This document shows positions 10,893 through 20,822 of a DNA stretch of 64,000 nt, piece after piece (within the stretch, counting starts at the first letter, position 1; each line of letters begins with the position of its first letter). Source of the stretch: Enterobacter cloacae. GTDB lineage: Bacteria > Pseudomonadota > Gammaproteobacteria > Enterobacterales > Enterobacteriaceae. The notes beneath the pieces are model-generated. The model made no database searches, had not been told where the DNA came from, and was given only the letters and a program-made list of their open reading frames with translations. The translations under genes and the position numbers were made by a program. The DNA lies in the NCBI RefSeq assembly GCF_013375935.1, contig NZ_CP056117.1:1922001-1986000 (forward strand), read 5' to 3'.

Positions 10893-12212
10893 ATGGTTAT
10901 CTCCAGTCAAGAATATTCTCGCCGTCGTCAGGCGCTGCTGGCCACAATGCAGCCGGGAAGCGCTGCCCTGATTTTTGCTGCGCCGGAAGTGACGCGAAGC
11001 GCCGACAGCGAATACCCCTATCGCCAGAGCAGCGATTTCTGGTACTTCACGGGTTTCAACGAGCCGGAAGCGGTACTGGTGCTGATTAAGAGCAATGACA
11101 CCCATAACCACAGCGTGATTTTTAACCGCGTCCGCGATTTAACGGCTGAAATCTGGTTTGGCCGTCGCCTGGGGCAAGAGGCGGCACCGGAAAAGCTGGG
11201 CGTTGACCGCGCGCTGGCCTTCAGTGAAATCAACCAGCAGCTCTATCAGCTGCTCAACGGGCTCGACGTGCTCTACCACGCGCAGGGCGAATATGCCTAT
11301 GCGGATGAGATTGTTTTCACCGCGCTGGACAAGCTGCGTAAAGGCTCGAGGCAGAATCTCTCGGCGCCCGCTACGCTCATCGACTGGCGGCCGGTGGTGC
11401 ACGAGATGCGCCTGTTCAAGTCAGAAGAAGAACTCAACGTGATGCGCCGCGCGGGCGAAATCAGCGCGCTGGCGCATACCCGGGCCATGGAAAAGTGCCG
11501 TCCCGGCATGTTCGAGTACCAGCTTGAAGGCGAAATTCACCATGAATTTAACCGCCACGGCGCGCGCTTCCCGTCCTACAACACCATCGTTGGCGGCGGG
11601 GAAAACGGCTGCATCCTGCACTACACCGAAAACGAAAGTGAGCTGCGCGACGGCGATCTGGTGCTGATTGACGCCGGTTGCGAATATCAGGGTTATGCAG
11701 GGGACATCACCCGCACCTTCCCGGTAAACGGCAAATTCACGCCCGCGCAGCGCGAAATCTATGACATCGTGCTGGAGTCTCTGGAGACCGCGCTGACGCT
11801 GTTCCGTCCGGGCACCTCTATCCAGGACGTCACGGGTGAGGTGGTGCGCATCATGATTACCGGGCTGGTTAAGCTCGGCATTCTGCAAGGCGATGTGGAT
11901 GCCCTCATCGCTGAAAACGCCCATCGCCCGTACTTTATGCACGGCCTGAGCCACTGGCTGGGGCTGGACGTGCATGACGTGGGTGCATACGGTCAGGACC
12001 GTTCGCGCCTGCTGGAGCCTGGCATGGTGCTGACCGTCGAGCCGGGGCTGTACATCGCGCCGGATGCCGACGTGCCGGAACCGTATCGCGGGATTGGCAT
12101 TCGTATCGAAGACGACATCGTCATCACCGAAACCGGTAACGAAAACCTGACCGCGACCGTTGTAAAAAAAGCCGAGGAGATCGAGGCGCTGATGGCGGCG
12201 GCACGCGTATGA
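10893..12212 (+). CDS. pepP: Xaa-Pro aminopeptidase (aminopeptidase P)
   Basis: PepP is a manganese enzyme that removes an N-terminal residue preceding proline. The start at 10893 follows CAGGAGGGTGTC and gives 439 residues (E. coli 441). The C-terminal creatinase-like domain carries metal-ligand segments in order: DAGCEYQGYAGDITRTFP, the His of GLSHWLGLDVHD, TVEPGLYI and RIEDDIVI. It overlaps ubiH by four bases (ATGA), indicating translational coupling. Confidence 0.97.
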   Translation: MVISSQEYSRRRQALLATMQPGSAALIFAAPEVTRSADSEYPYRQSSDFWYFTGFNEPEAVLVLIKSNDTHNHSVIFNRVRDLTAEIWFGRRLGQEAAPEKLGVDRALAFSEINQQLYQLLNGLDVLYHAQGEYAYADEIVFTALDKLRKGSRQNLSAPATLIDWRPVVHEMRLFKSEEELNVMRRAGEISALAHTRAMEKCRPGMFEYQLEGEIHHEFNRHGARFPSYNTIVGGGENGCILHYTENESELRDGDLVLIDAGCEYQGYAGDITRTFPVNGKFTPAQREIYDIVLESLETALTLFRPGTSIQDVTGEVVRIMITGLVKLGILQGDVDALIAENAHRPYFMHGLSHWLGLDVHDVGAYGQDRSRLLEPGMVLTVEPGLYIAPDADVPEPYRGIGIRIEDDIVITETGNENLTATVVKKAEEIEALMAAARV

Positions 12213-13387
12213 GCGTGATCATCGTTGGCGGAGGCATGACCGGCGCTACCCTGGCGCTGGCCATTTCGCACTTAACCAAAGGCCAGCTTCCGGTGCATCT
12301 CGTCGAGGCGGTTGCGCCGCAGGCGAGCGACCATCCTGGTTTCGATGCTCGCGCCATCGCGCTGGCGCAGGGAACCTGCCAGCAGCTGTCGCGCATCGGG
12401 ATCTGGCAGGCGATAGCGGATTGCGCAACGGCGATCCGCACCGTTCACGTCAGCGATCGCGGTCATGCCGGGTTCGTGACGCTGGACGCGCACGACTACC
12501 GGATAGCGGCGCTGGGGCAGGTCGTGGAGCTGCATGACGTGGGGCTGAGGCTGTTCCGTCTGTTACAGGACGCGCCGGGCGTTACGCTGCACTGTCCGGC
12601 GCGCGTTGCCGGATTTAGCCGCCGTGACGAGGCCGTCAGCGTGACGCTGGACAACGGTACCACGCTTGAGGGGCAGCTGCTGGTGGCGGCGGATGGCTCA
12701 CGCTCTGCGCTCGCCACGCAGTGCGGCGTTGAATGGCACACTCAGCCTTATGGCCAGGTGGCGGTCATCGCTAACGTCTCTACGGCGGGCGCGCATAACG
12801 GCAGGGCCTTTGAGCGCTTTACGCAGCACGGCCCGCTGGCCATGCTGCCGATGTCGAACGGACGCTGTTCGCTGGTGTGGTGCCATGCGCAGGATAAGGC
12901 CGATGAGGTGCTCTCCTGGTCCGACGAACGTTTTTGTGCCGAGCTGCAAAAAGCCTTTGGCTGGCGGCTTGGGCGTATCACCCACGCGGGCAAGCGGGTG
13001 GTTTATCCGCTTTCGCTGACGACCGCATCGCAGACGGTTTCCCATCGCGTCGCCATGGTCGGCAATGCCGCGCAGACGCTGCACCCCATCGCCGGGCAAG
13101 GCTTCAACCTTGGCCTGCGCGACGTAATGAGCCTGGCTGAGCTGCTGGCGCAGGCGTGGGGCGAACAGCGGGATTGTGGCGCATACTCAGTGCTGAGCCA
13201 TTACCAGAAACGACGTGAGGGGGACAGAGCGGCGACCGTTGGCGTCACCGACGGCCTGGTCCACCTGTTTGCCAATCGCTGGGCGCCGTTAGTTGCGGGT
13301 CGCAACCTCGGGCTGATGGCGATGGAACTGTTCATTCCGGCACGTGACGTGCTGGCGCAGCGGACCCTGGGTTGGGTCGCGCGTTAA
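12209..13387 (+). CDS. ubiH: 2-octaprenyl-6-methoxyphenol hydroxylase UbiH
   Basis: UbiH is an FAD-dependent monooxygenase of the ubiquinone pathway. The protein has 392 residues. It shows the N-terminal dinucleotide-binding VGGGMTGATLAL, the DG motif ADGSRSAL, and the FAD ribityl-binding segment GNAAQTLHPIAGQGFNLG. The start overlaps the pepP stop. The paralogous ubiI begins 14 bases downstream, so the two hydroxylases are co-transcribed. Confidence 0.97.
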   Translation: MSVIIVGGGMTGATLALAISHLTKGQLPVHLVEAVAPQASDHPGFDARAIALAQGTCQQLSRIGIWQAIADCATAIRTVHVSDRGHAGFVTLDAHDYRIAALGQVVELHDVGLRLFRLLQDAPGVTLHCPARVAGFSRRDEAVSVTLDNGTTLEGQLLVAADGSRSALATQCGVEWHTQPYGQVAVIANVSTAGAHNGRAFERFTQHGPLAMLPMSNGRCSLVWCHAQDKADEVLSWSDERFCAELQKAFGWRLGRITHAGKRVVYPLSLTTASQTVSHRVAMVGNAAQTLHPIAGQGFNLGLRDVMSLAELLAQAWGEQRDCGAYSVLSHYQKRREGDRAATVGVTDGLVHLFANRWAPLVAGRNLGLMAMELFIPARDVLAQRTLGWVAR

Positions 13388-13401
13388 ATGGAGTAATCAC
13401 C

Positions 13402-14604
13402 GTGCAAAATGTTGATGTCGCCATTGTTGGCGGCGGAATGGTAGGACTGGCGCTGGCCTGTGGCTTACAGGGCAGCGGCCTGCGCGTGGCCGTGCTTGAG
13501 CAAAAAGCGCCGCAGCCCGTGGCGCAGGATGCACCGCCGGAGCTGCGCGTCTCGGCGATCAATGCGGCCAGCGAAAAGTTACTGACGCACCTCGGCGTCT
13601 GGTCTGAGATCGTGGCGCAGCGCGCCAGCTGCTATCACGGCATGGAAGTGTGGGACAAAGACAGCTTTGGCCGCATCGCGTTTGACGATGAAAGCATGGG
13701 CTACAGCCACCTTGGGCACATCGTCGAGAACGCGGTGATCCACCACGCGCTGTGGCGCAAAGCGCAGCAGTGCAGCGACGTCACCCTTATCGCTCCCGCC
13801 ACGCTTCAGCAGGTGGCATGGGGCGAAAACGACGCGTTTCTGACGCTGGAAAGCGGCGACATGCTGACCGCGCGTCTGGTGGTGGGGGCCGACGGCGCAA
13901 ATTCCTGGCTGCGTAACAAAGCGGATATTCCGCTGACCTTCTGGGATTACCGCCATCACGCGATGGTTGCCACGATCCGCACCGAAGAGCCGCACGGCGG
14001 CATCGCGCGCCAGATTTTCCACAACGACGGTATTCTGGCCTTCCTGCCGCTTGCCGATCCGCATCTGTGCTCCATCGTCTGGTCTCTGGTGCCGGAAAAA
14101 GCGCAGCAGATGCAGGAGGCGACGCCGGAGGCGTTCAGCCAGGCGCTGTGCATGGCCTTTGATAACCGTCTGGGCCTGTGCACGCTTGAAAGCGAGCGTC
14201 AGGTGTTCCCGTTAACCGGCCGCTACGCGCGTCAGTTTGCGGCGCACCGTCTGGCCCTGGTGGGCGATGCGGCGCATACCATTCACCCGCTGGCCGGGCA
14301 GGGGGTTAACCTCGGCTTCATGGACGCGGCTGAGCTGGTTGAGGAGCTGCGTCGTCTGCATCGTGAAGGCAAAGACATTGGTCAGCATCTTTATCTGCGC
14401 CGCTACGAGCGCAGCCGCAAGCACAGCGCGGCGATGATGCTGGCGGGCATGCAGGGCTTCCGCGAGCTGTTTGCCGGCGCGAACCCGGCGAAAAAACTGC
14501 TGCGGGATATCGGTCTGAAACTTGCTGATACCCTTCCGGGCGTCAAGCCACAGCTTCTTCGTCAGGCAATGAGCCTTAACGATCTGCCCGACTGGCTACG
14601 ATAG
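13402..14604 (+). CDS. ubiI: 2-octaprenylphenol C5-hydroxylase UbiI (VisC)
   Basis: UbiI is an FAD monooxygenase that hydroxylates the C5 position of the ubiquinone ring precursor under aerobic conditions. The GTG at 13402, behind GGAGTAATCACC, gives 400 residues, the E. coli length. Motifs are VGGGMVGLALACGL, VGADGANSWLR and GDAAHTIHPLAGQGVNLGF. It is a paralogue of the preceding ubiH and is the last gene before the gcv regulatory region. Confidence 0.97.
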   Translation: MQNVDVAIVGGGMVGLALACGLQGSGLRVAVLEQKAPQPVAQDAPPELRVSAINAASEKLLTHLGVWSEIVAQRASCYHGMEVWDKDSFGRIAFDDESMGYSHLGHIVENAVIHHALWRKAQQCSDVTLIAPATLQQVAWGENDAFLTLESGDMLTARLVVGADGANSWLRNKADIPLTFWDYRHHAMVATIRTEEPHGGIARQIFHNDGILAFLPLADPHLCSIVWSLVPEKAQQMQEATPEAFSQALCMAFDNRLGLCTLESERQVFPLTGRYARQFAAHRLALVGDAAHTIHPLAGQGVNLGFMDAAELVEELRRLHREGKDIGQHLYLRRYERSRKHSAAMMLAGMQGFRELFAGANPAKKLLRDIGLKLADTLPGVKPQLLRQAMSLNDLPDWLR

Positions 14605-15001
14605 TATTGACCCCCGTCACACTTTATTTTCCCGGCCTCCGCGCCGGGTGAATATCCTCGTTTGAAATAATCTAATTTCACCTCATTTTTCGCATTAGAA
14701 AATCTAATCTTACTATTTTTATGTTACGGAAATTCTGGCCGTTTTTCCGCACGAAATATCACCATCTGCTAAATCCTGTAAGAAGAATGTTAATTTTATG
14801 CGGGTTTAGTCGCATTTTGCCAGTCGATAACTCTGTAGGCTTTCCTGCGTTTTTTGGTCATAAGCTAATGTGATGACCCGCTTTACCTTATGGTTAACCG
14901 CCGGTTTCGGTGGTAAGTTCAGGTAAAAGAGAACGTTTGCGTCGGCTCCGGATGGCGAGGCCGACACCGGGTTTCACGGTGAATTTTTCAACGAGGAAAA
15001 G
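14605..15001 (+). promoter_or_regulatory. gcvTHP upstream regulatory region
   Basis: This 397-base gene-free stretch is AT-rich in its first 270 bases. It contains CTAAT, the core motif of GcvA sites, at 14672-14676, 14704-14708 and 14865-14869, plus the inverse ATTAG at 14694-14698. A PurR-type operator is separate at 14927. In E. coli the glycine cleavage operon is controlled by GcvA/GcvR, Lrp and PurR from a similarly long region. A GC-rich inverted repeat near 14632 follows ubiI but has no T-tract. No glycine riboswitch was recognised. Confidence 0.7.
14927..14942 (-). promoter_or_regulatory. Putative PurR operator upstream of gcvT
   Basis: The minus strand reads ACGCAAACGTTCTCTT, matching 14 of 16 positions of the PurR consensus ACGCAAACGTTTTCGT. 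It lies about 60 bases upstream of gcvT, consistent with purine repression of one-carbon supply. This is a motif match only. Confidence 0.7.
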
Positions 15002-16096
15002 ATGGCTCAACAGACTCCTTTGTACGAACAGCACGTGTTATGCGGCGCCCGCATGGTGGACTTCCACGGCTGGATGATGCCGCTGCACTACGGCTCGCAA
15101 ATTGATGAGCATCACGCGGTGCGCACCGATGCCGGTATGTTCGACGTGTCCCACATGACGATTGTCGACCTGCGCGGAAGCCGCACCCGGGAGTTTTTGC
15201 GTTATCTGCTGGCAAACGACGTCGCCAAACTGAAGACGCCGGGCAAAGCGCTTTATACCGGCATGCTCAATGCCTCGGGCGGCGTGATTGATGACCTCAT
15301 CGTCTATTACTTCACAGAAGATTTCTTCCGCCTCGTTGTCAACTCCGCCACCCGCGAAAAAGACCTCTCCTGGATCGCCCAACACGCTGAACCTTACGCC
15401 ATCGACATCACCGTTCGTGATGACCTGTCGCTGATTGCCGTGCAGGGCCCGAACGCCCAGGCGAAAGCCGCCTCCCTGTTTAACGACGAGCAGCGTAAGG
15501 CCACCGAAGGCATGAAGCCGTTCTTCGGCGTGCAGGCGGGCGATCTGTTTATTGCCACCACCGGCTACACCGGTGAAGCGGGCTATGAAATTGCCATGCC
15601 AAATGAAAAAGCCGCTGATTTCTGGCGCGCGTTGGTGGAGGCGGGCGTGAAGCCTGCGGGCCTGGGGGCGCGCGATACGCTGCGTCTGGAAGCGGGTATG
15701 AACCTTTACGGCCAGGAGATGGACGAGGGCGTTTCTCCGCTGGCGGCCAACATGGGCTGGACCATCGCGTGGGAACCGGCTGACCGTGACTTTATTGGCA
15801 GGGAAGCGCTGGAGATGCAGCGTGAAAAGGGCACTGAACAGCTGGTTGGCCTGGTGATGAAGGAAAAAGGCGTGCTGCGCGGCGAACTGCCGGTGCGCTT
15901 CACCGATGCCGACGGTAACCACCGCGAAGGCACGATCACCAGCGGAACCTTCTCCCCAACGCTCGGCTACAGTATTGCCCTGGCTCGCGTGCCGGCGGGT
16001 ATTGGTGAAACGGCGGTGGTGCAGATCCGCAACCGTGAAATGCCGGTCAACGTGACCAAACCGATTTTTGTTCGCGCCGGTAAGCCGGTCGCCTAA
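15002..16096 (+). CDS. gcvT: Glycine cleavage system T protein (aminomethyltransferase)
   Basis: GcvT transfers the aminomethyl carbon from lipoylated GcvH to tetrahydrofolate, releasing ammonia. It is 364 residues, the E. coli length. Family features include the N-terminal [17 protein letters not shown], and [18 protein letters not shown]. The C-terminal segment has [21 protein letters not shown] precedes the ATG. It is the first gene of gcvTHP, with gcvH 23 bases downstream. Confidence 0.98.
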   Translation: MAQQTPLYEQHVLCGARMVDFHGWMMPLHYGSQIDEHHAVRTDAGMFDVSHMTIVDLRGSRTREFLRYLLANDVAKLKTPGKALYTGMLNASGGVIDDLIVYYFTEDFFRLVVNSATREKDLSWIAQHAEPYAIDITVRDDLSLIAVQGPNAQAKAASLFNDEQRKATEGMKPFFGVQAGDLFIATTGYTGEAGYEIAMPNEKAADFWRALVEAGVKPAGLGARDTLRLEAGMNLYGQEMDEGVSPLAANMGWTIAWEPADRDFIGREALEMQREKGTEQLVGLVMKEKGVLRGELPVRFTDADGNHREGTITSGTFSPTLGYSIALARVPAGIGETAVVQIRNREMPVNVTKPIFVRAGKPVA

Positions 16097-16119
16097 CTAT
16101 TTTTATCAGGAGAACTTCA

Positions 16120-16509
16120 ATGAGCAATGTGCCAGCAGAACTGAAATACAGCAAAGAACACGAGTGGCTGCGCAAAGAGGCGGACGGCACCTACACCGTT
16201 GGGATCACCGAGCACGCGCAGGAGCTGCTGGGCGATATGGTGTTTGTTGACCTGCCGGAAGTGGGCGCAACCGTGAGCGCAGGCGACGACTGCGCGGTGG
16301 CTGAGTCCGTTAAAGCGGCCTCTGACATCTATGCTCCCGTCAGCGGTGAAATTGTTGCCGTAAACGACGCGCTGAGCGACTCCCCGGAGCTGGTGAACAG
16401 CGAGCCGTATGAAGGCGGCTGGATCTTTAAGATCAAAGCCAGCGACGAAGCGCAGGTTGCCGCGCTGCTGGATGCGACCGCGTACGAAGCCCTGTTAGAA
16501 GACGAGTAA
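16120..16509 (+). CDS. gcvH: Glycine cleavage system H protein
   Basis: GcvH is the 129-residue lipoyl carrier that shuttles the aminomethyl group between GcvP and GcvT. The lipoylated lysine is Lys65 in [13 protein letters not shown]. The protein is acidic and has E. coli length. AGGAGAACTTCA precedes the ATG. A pair of inverted REP-like repeats separates it from gcvP, which may stabilise upstream mRNA and adjust the amounts of T and H relative to P. Confidence 0.98.
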   Translation: MSNVPAELKYSKEHEWLRKEADGTYTVGITEHAQELLGDMVFVDLPEVGATVSAGDDCAVAESVKAASDIYAPVSGEIVAVNDALSDSPELVNSEPYEGGWIFKIKASDEAQVAALLDATAYEALLEDE

Positions 16510-16515
16510 GCCATT

Positions 16516-16597
16516 ATCCCTCTCCCTTCGGGAGAGGGCAGGGGTGAGGGTGCCCATCTTCCTCTCACCCTAACCCTCTCCCAAAGGGAGAGGGAAC
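16516..16597. repeat. Inverted pair of CCCTCTCCC-type REP elements (BIME-like)
   Basis: One copy (16516-16551) reads ATCCCTCTCCCTTCGGGAGAGGG and then continues with CAGGGGTGAGGGT. A second copy in opposite orientation (16562-16597) reads CTCTCACCCTAA and then CCCTCTCCCAAAGGGAGAGGG. The two can fold individually or pair with each other. The element sits inside the gcvTHP operon between gcvH and gcvP. Confidence 0.85.
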
Positions 16598-16631
16598 TTA
16601 AATTCACTGCACGTTTCAGGAACCATCGCTC

Positions 16632-19505
16632 ATGACACAGACTTTAAGCCAGCTTGAAAACCGTGGCGCCTTCATTGAACGTCACATTGGGCCGGATGCT
16701 CAGCAACAGCAGGAGATGCTGAAGACAGTTGGCGCGGATTCATTAAACGCACTGATCGGCCAGATCGTGCCAAAAGACATCCAGCTTGCCACGCCGCCGC
16801 AGGTGGGCGAGTCCACCACGGAGTTCGCCGCGCTGGCGGAGCTGAAGGCCATTGCCGGCCTCAACAAGCGCTATAAGTCTTACATTGGCATGGGCTACAC
16901 CAACGTGCAGTTACCGCCGGTGATCCTGCGTAACATGCTGGAAAATCCGGGCTGGTACACCGCTTATACCCCGTATCAGCCAGAAGTGTCCCAGGGCCGC
17001 CTGGAGGCGCTGCTGAACTTCCAGCAGGTGACGCTGGATCTGACCGGTATGGATATCGCCTCTGCCTCTCTGCTGGATGAAGCGACCGCCGCCGCCGAAG
17101 CGATGGCGATGGCGAAGCGCGTGAGCAAGCTGAAAAACGCCAGCCGCTTCTTCGTGGCGGCGGACGTGCATCCGCAAACGCTGGACGTGGTGCGTACCCG
17201 TGCGGAAACCTTCGGTTTTGACGTGATCGTCGACGACGCTGACAAAGTGCTGGATCACCAGGACGTCTTCGGCGTGCTGTTACAGCAGGTAGGCACGACC
17301 GGTGAAGTTCACGACTATGGCACGCTGATTGCCGAGCTGAAGTCCCGCAAAGTGGTAGTCAGCGTCGCCGCCGATTTTATGGCGCTGGTGCTGCTGACGG
17401 CGCCGGGCAAACAGGGCGCGGATATTGTCTTCGGTTCTGCGCAACGCTTCGGCGTGCCGATGGGCTACGGCGGCCCGCACGCGGCGTTCTTCGGCGCGAA
17501 AGATGAATTCAAACGCTCCATGCCTGGCCGTATTATCGGCGTCTCAAAAGATGCTGCCGGTAACACCGCGCTGCGTATGGCGATGCAGACCCGCGAGCAG
17601 CATATCCGCCGCGAGAAAGCGAACTCCAATATCTGTACCTCGCAGGTGCTGCTGGCAAACATCGCCAGCCTGTACGCGGTGTTCCACGGTCCGGCCGGGC
17701 TGAAACGCATTGCCGGCCGCATCCACCGTCTGGCCGATATTCTGGCCTGCGGCCTGAAGCAGAAAGGCCTTAAGCTGCGTCATGAGCACTACTTCGACAC
17801 CCTTTGCGTTGACGTGGCGGACAAGGCGGCCGTGCTGGCGCGCGCTGATGCAGCGCGAATCAACCTGCGCAGCGACATCCATCATGCTGTGGGGATCACC
17901 CTTGATGAATCCACGACTCGCGACGATATCGCGACGCTGTTTGACGTACTGCTGGGTGATGCGCACGGTCTGGACGTTGACGCGCTGGACAAAGAGGTGG
18001 CGCACGACAGCCGCTCCATTCAGGAGAGCATGCTGCGTGTTGACGCGATCCTGACCCACCCGGTGTTCAACCGCTACCACAGCGAAACCGAGATGATGCG
18101 CTATATGCACTCTCTGGAGCGCAAGGATCTGGCGCTGAACCAGGCGATGATCCCGCTGGGATCCTGCACCATGAAGCTGAACGCCGCGGCGGAGATGATC
18201 CCCATTACCTGGCCTGAATTCTCCGAGCTGCACCCGTTCTGCCCGGCCGAGCAGGCGGAAGGTTATCACATGATGATCAACCAGCTGTCCGACTGGCTGG
18301 TGAAGCTGACCGGTTACGACGCCCTCTGCATGCAGCCGAACTCCGGCGCGCAGGGTGAATATGCGGGCCTGCTGGCGATCCGTCACTATCACGAAAGCCG
18401 CAACGAGGGCCACCGCGATATCTGCCTGATCCCAAGCTCCGCCCACGGCACCAACCCGGCCTCTGCGCAGATGGCGGGAATGGAAGTGGTGGTCGTGGCC
18501 TGCGATAAAAACGGCAACATCGATCTCGCCGACCTGCGCGCGAAAGCGGAGCAGGCGGGTGAGAAGCTCTCCTGCATCATGGTCACCTACCCGTCCACCC
18601 ACGGCGTGTACGAAGAGACCATCCGTGAAGTGTGCGAAGTAGTGCATCAGTTCGGCGGCCAGGTTTACCTCGACGGCGCGAACATGAACGCCCAGGTGGG
18701 CATCACCTCGCCGGGCTTTATCGGCGCGGACGTGTCGCACCTGAACCTGCATAAAACGTTCTGTATTCCGCACGGCGGCGGCGGCCCGGGTATGGGGCCA
18801 ATCGGCGTGAAAGCGCACCTGGCTCCGTTTGTGCCGGGCCACAGCGTGGTGCAGATCGAAGGCATGCTGACTCGTCAGGGCGCGGTCTCTGCGGCACCGT
18901 TCGGCAGCGCCTCTATTCTGCCAATCAGCTGGATGTACATCCGCATGATGGGCGCGGAAGGGCTGAAGCAGGCCAGCCAGGTGGCGATCCTCAACGCCAA
19001 CTACATCGCAACGCGTCTGAAGGACGCTTATCCGGTGCTCTACACCGGCCGCGACGGTCGCGTGGCGCACGAATGTATCCTTGATATTCGTCCTCTGAAA
19101 GAAGAGACGGGCATCAGCGAGCTGGATATTGCCAAGCGTCTCATCGACTACGGCTTCCACGCGCCAACCATGTCCTTCCCGGTTGCGGGTACGCTGATGG
19201 TTGAGCCGACCGAGTCTGAAAGCAAGGTGGAGCTGGACCGCTTCATCGACGCGATGCTGGCGATCCGCAGCGAAATCGACCGCGTGAAGGGCGGGGAGTG
19301 GACGCTGGAAGATAACCCGCTGGTTAACGCGCCGCATACCCAGAACGAACTGGTGGCAGAGTGGAGCCACGGCTACACCCGCGAGCTGGCCGTCTTCCCG
19401 GCGGGCGTGGCAAACAAATACTGGCCGACCGTGAAGCGTCTTGATGACGTGTACGGCGACCGTAACCTGTTCTGCTCCTGCGTGCCGATGAGCGAATACC
19501 AGTAA
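16632..19505 (+). CDS. gcvP: Glycine dehydrogenase (decarboxylating), P protein
   Basis: GcvP is a PLP-dependent enzyme that decarboxylates glycine and loads the aminomethyl group on GcvH. The product is 957 residues, the E. coli length, with the fused alpha-beta form typical of Enterobacteria. The PLP lysine lies in [21 protein letters not shown]. The first half carries the pseudo-subunit with [21 protein letters not shown]. It is the last gene of the operon and is followed by a terminator. Confidence 0.98.
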   Translation: MTQTLSQLENRGAFIERHIGPDAQQQQEMLKTVGADSLNALIGQIVPKDIQLATPPQVGESTTEFAALAELKAIAGLNKRYKSYIGMGYTNVQLPPVILRNMLENPGWYTAYTPYQPEVSQGRLEALLNFQQVTLDLTGMDIASASLLDEATAAAEAMAMAKRVSKLKNASRFFVAADVHPQTLDVVRTRAETFGFDVIVDDADKVLDHQDVFGVLLQQVGTTGEVHDYGTLIAELKSRKVVVSVAADFMALVLLTAPGKQGADIVFGSAQRFGVPMGYGGPHAAFFGAKDEFKRSMPGRIIGVSKDAAGNTALRMAMQTREQHIRREKANSNICTSQVLLANIASLYAVFHGPAGLKRIAGRIHRLADILACGLKQKGLKLRHEHYFDTLCVDVADKAAVLARADAARINLRSDIHHAVGITLDESTTRDDIATLFDVLLGDAHGLDVDALDKEVAHDSRSIQESMLRVDAILTHPVFNRYHSETEMMRYMHSLERKDLALNQAMIPLGSCTMKLNAAAEMIPITWPEFSELHPFCPAEQAEGYHMMINQLSDWLVKLTGYDALCMQPNSGAQGEYAGLLAIRHYHESRNEGHRDICLIPSSAHGTNPASAQMAGMEVVVVACDKNGNIDLADLRAKAEQAGEKLSCIMVTYPSTHGVYEETIREVCEVVHQFGGQVYLDGANMNAQVGITSPGFIGADVSHLNLHKTFCIPHGGGGPGMGPIGVKAHLAPFVPGHSVVQIEGMLTRQGAVSAAPFGSASILPISWMYIRMMGAEGLKQASQVAILNANYIATRLKDAYPVLYTGRDGRVAHECILDIRPLKEETGISELDIAKRLIDYGFHAPTMSFPVAGTLMVEPTESESKVELDRFIDAMLAIRSEIDRVKGGEWTLEDNPLVNAPHTQNELVAEWSHGYTRELAVFPAGVANKYWPTVKRLDDVYGDRNLFCSCVPMSEYQ

Positions 19506-19527
19506 CCGGAATGGTGTAGTACTCCAG

Positions 19528-19563
19528 GCCGGGCAAGGCGATGCCGCCGCCCGGCTTTTTTAT
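19528..19563 (+). terminator. Intrinsic terminator after gcvP, REP-like stem
   Basis: GCCGGGC and GCCCGGC, separated by AAGGCGATGCCGCC, are followed by TTTTTTATT. The sequence also matches the GCCGGG/CCCGGC repeat family. Confidence 0.88.
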
Positions 19564-19575
19564 TGGGAGAAGAGA

Positions 19576-20319
19576 ATGGCAATTGCACTGGTCACCGGCG
19601 CCAGCCGGGGCATTGGTAAAGCCACCGCGCTACAGCTGGCGCGCGAAGGCTACACCGTCGCGGTGAATTTTCACCACAACATCAGGGCCGCGACTGAGGT
19701 GATTAATCACATCGTGGAGGCGGGCGGAAAGGCCTTTGCCGTGCGCGCGGACATCAGCGACGAAGCGCAGGTGATGGCGATGTTCGACAGCATCGACCGC
19801 GAAGGTGAGCCGCTTGCCGCGCTGGTGAATAACGCCGGGATTTTGTTTGAACAGTCCACCGTTGAAAACCTCACCGCTGAACGTATTAACCGCGTGCTGG
19901 CCACTAACGTCACCGGCTATTTTCTCTGCTGTCGCGAGGCGGTAAAGCGCATGTCGCATAAGCACGGCGGCCAGGGAGGGGCGATTGTGAACGTCTCGTC
20001 GGCGGCGTCCAGGCTGGGCGCGCCGGGTGAATATGTGGATTATGCCGCCTCCAAGGGGGCGGTAGACTCCCTGACGACCGGCCTGGCGCTGGAGGTGGCG
20101 GCGCAGGGCATTCGCGTTAACTGCGTGCGGCCTGGCCTGATTTACACCGATATTCACGCCTCCGGCGGCGAGCCGGGGCGTGTGGATCGGGTGAAGTCAC
20201 TGCTGCCCATGCAGCGCGGCGGTCAGCCGGAGGAGGTCGCCCAGGCCATCGTCTGGCTGCTGAGCGACAGCGCCTCCTATGTCACCGGCAGCTTCCTCGA
20301 GCTGGCTGGCGGCAAATAA
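19576..20319 (+). CDS. ygfF: SDR family oxidoreductase YgfF
   Basis: This is a 247-residue short-chain dehydrogenase, predicted NADP-binding and cytoplasmic, of unknown physiological substrate. It has the cofactor motif TGASRGIGKA (residues 7-16), NNAG, and the catalytic YxxxK in VDYAASKGAVD with an upstream Ser in VNVSSAAS. It aligns along its length with E. coli YgfF. It lies just after the gcvP terminator and converges with scsD with only two bases between stop codons. Confidence 0.93.
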   Translation: MAIALVTGASRGIGKATALQLAREGYTVAVNFHHNIRAATEVINHIVEAGGKAFAVRADISDEAQVMAMFDSIDREGEPLAALVNNAGILFEQSTVENLTAERINRVLATNVTGYFLCCREAVKRMSHKHGGQGGAIVNVSSAASRLGAPGEYVDYAASKGAVDSLTTGLALEVAAQGIRVNCVRPGLIYTDIHASGGEPGRVDRVKSLLPMQRGGQPEEVAQAIVWLLSDSASYVTGSFLELAGGK

Positions 20320-20321
20320 GG

Positions 20322-20822
20322 CTACGACGCCAGCCACAGCCGCAGGCGCATTCCCCAGCCGCTGGTCCAGCCGGTGGTGATCGACTTCACCTCCCCGCGA
20401 GAAATCGTCACCAGCGTGGGCGTTACCTGAACGTCCCACTGGCGCGCCAGTTCCCCGCTGGCGTCGTTAACCGTGGGCATCGCCAGCTTCTTCTTCCCCA
20501 GCCACCGTTCGAGCGTAGCGTTATCGCCCGAGCGCAGTGCAACCGACATCACGTTGCCCCCGTCTGCGGCAAGCGCCGCTACCGACGGCGTGGTGTAGCG
20601 GCAGACGCCGCACCACGTCGCCCAGACGTAAACCAGCAGCGGGCGCTCCTCGCTCATGGCGATAAGATCGACAGGCTGACCGTCGAGGGTTTGCAGCGTG
20701 GTTGACGCGAAATTCTGCGGCAGCGCGGGCTGGCGGAAATAGTCCACCGCCAGGCTCACGGCTACGCCAATCAGCAACCACATCGCCAGCTCGCGCACCA
20801 GGCGCGGGAATTTACCCGCCAC
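20322..20822 (-). CDS. scsD: ScsD, membrane-tethered thioredoxin-like protein
   Basis: ScsD is the last gene of the suppressor-of-copper-sensitivity operon. One N-terminal transmembrane helix (around MWLLIGVAVSLAVDYF) anchors a periplasmic thioredoxin fold with the redox motif WATWCGVC. A GTG at 20822 overlapping the end of scsC gives 166 residues, close to the Salmonella protein. Upstream in-frame ATGs would lie deep inside scsC. It probably exchanges electrons with periplasmic thiol partners. The exact start is uncertain. Confidence 0.85.
   Translation of the reverse strand: MAGKFPRLVRELAMWLLIGVAVSLAVDYFRQPALPQNFASTTLQTLDGQPVDLIAMSEERPLLVYVWATWCGVCRYTTPSVAALAADGGNVMSVALRSGDNATLERWLGKKKLAMPTVNDASGELARQWDVQVTPTLVTISRGEVKSITTGWTSGWGMRLRLWLAS

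Noticed and set aside
14605..15001. Glycine riboswitch upstream of gcvT
   Set aside because: I could not recognise the tandem glycine aptamer pattern, and enterobacterial gcvTHP is known to be controlled by GcvA/GcvR, Lrp and PurR proteins.
17544..19370. 608-codon minus-strand open frame antisense to gcvP
   Set aside because: It is a His/Arg/Val-rich shadow of the GC-rich gcvP gene and shows no family motif.
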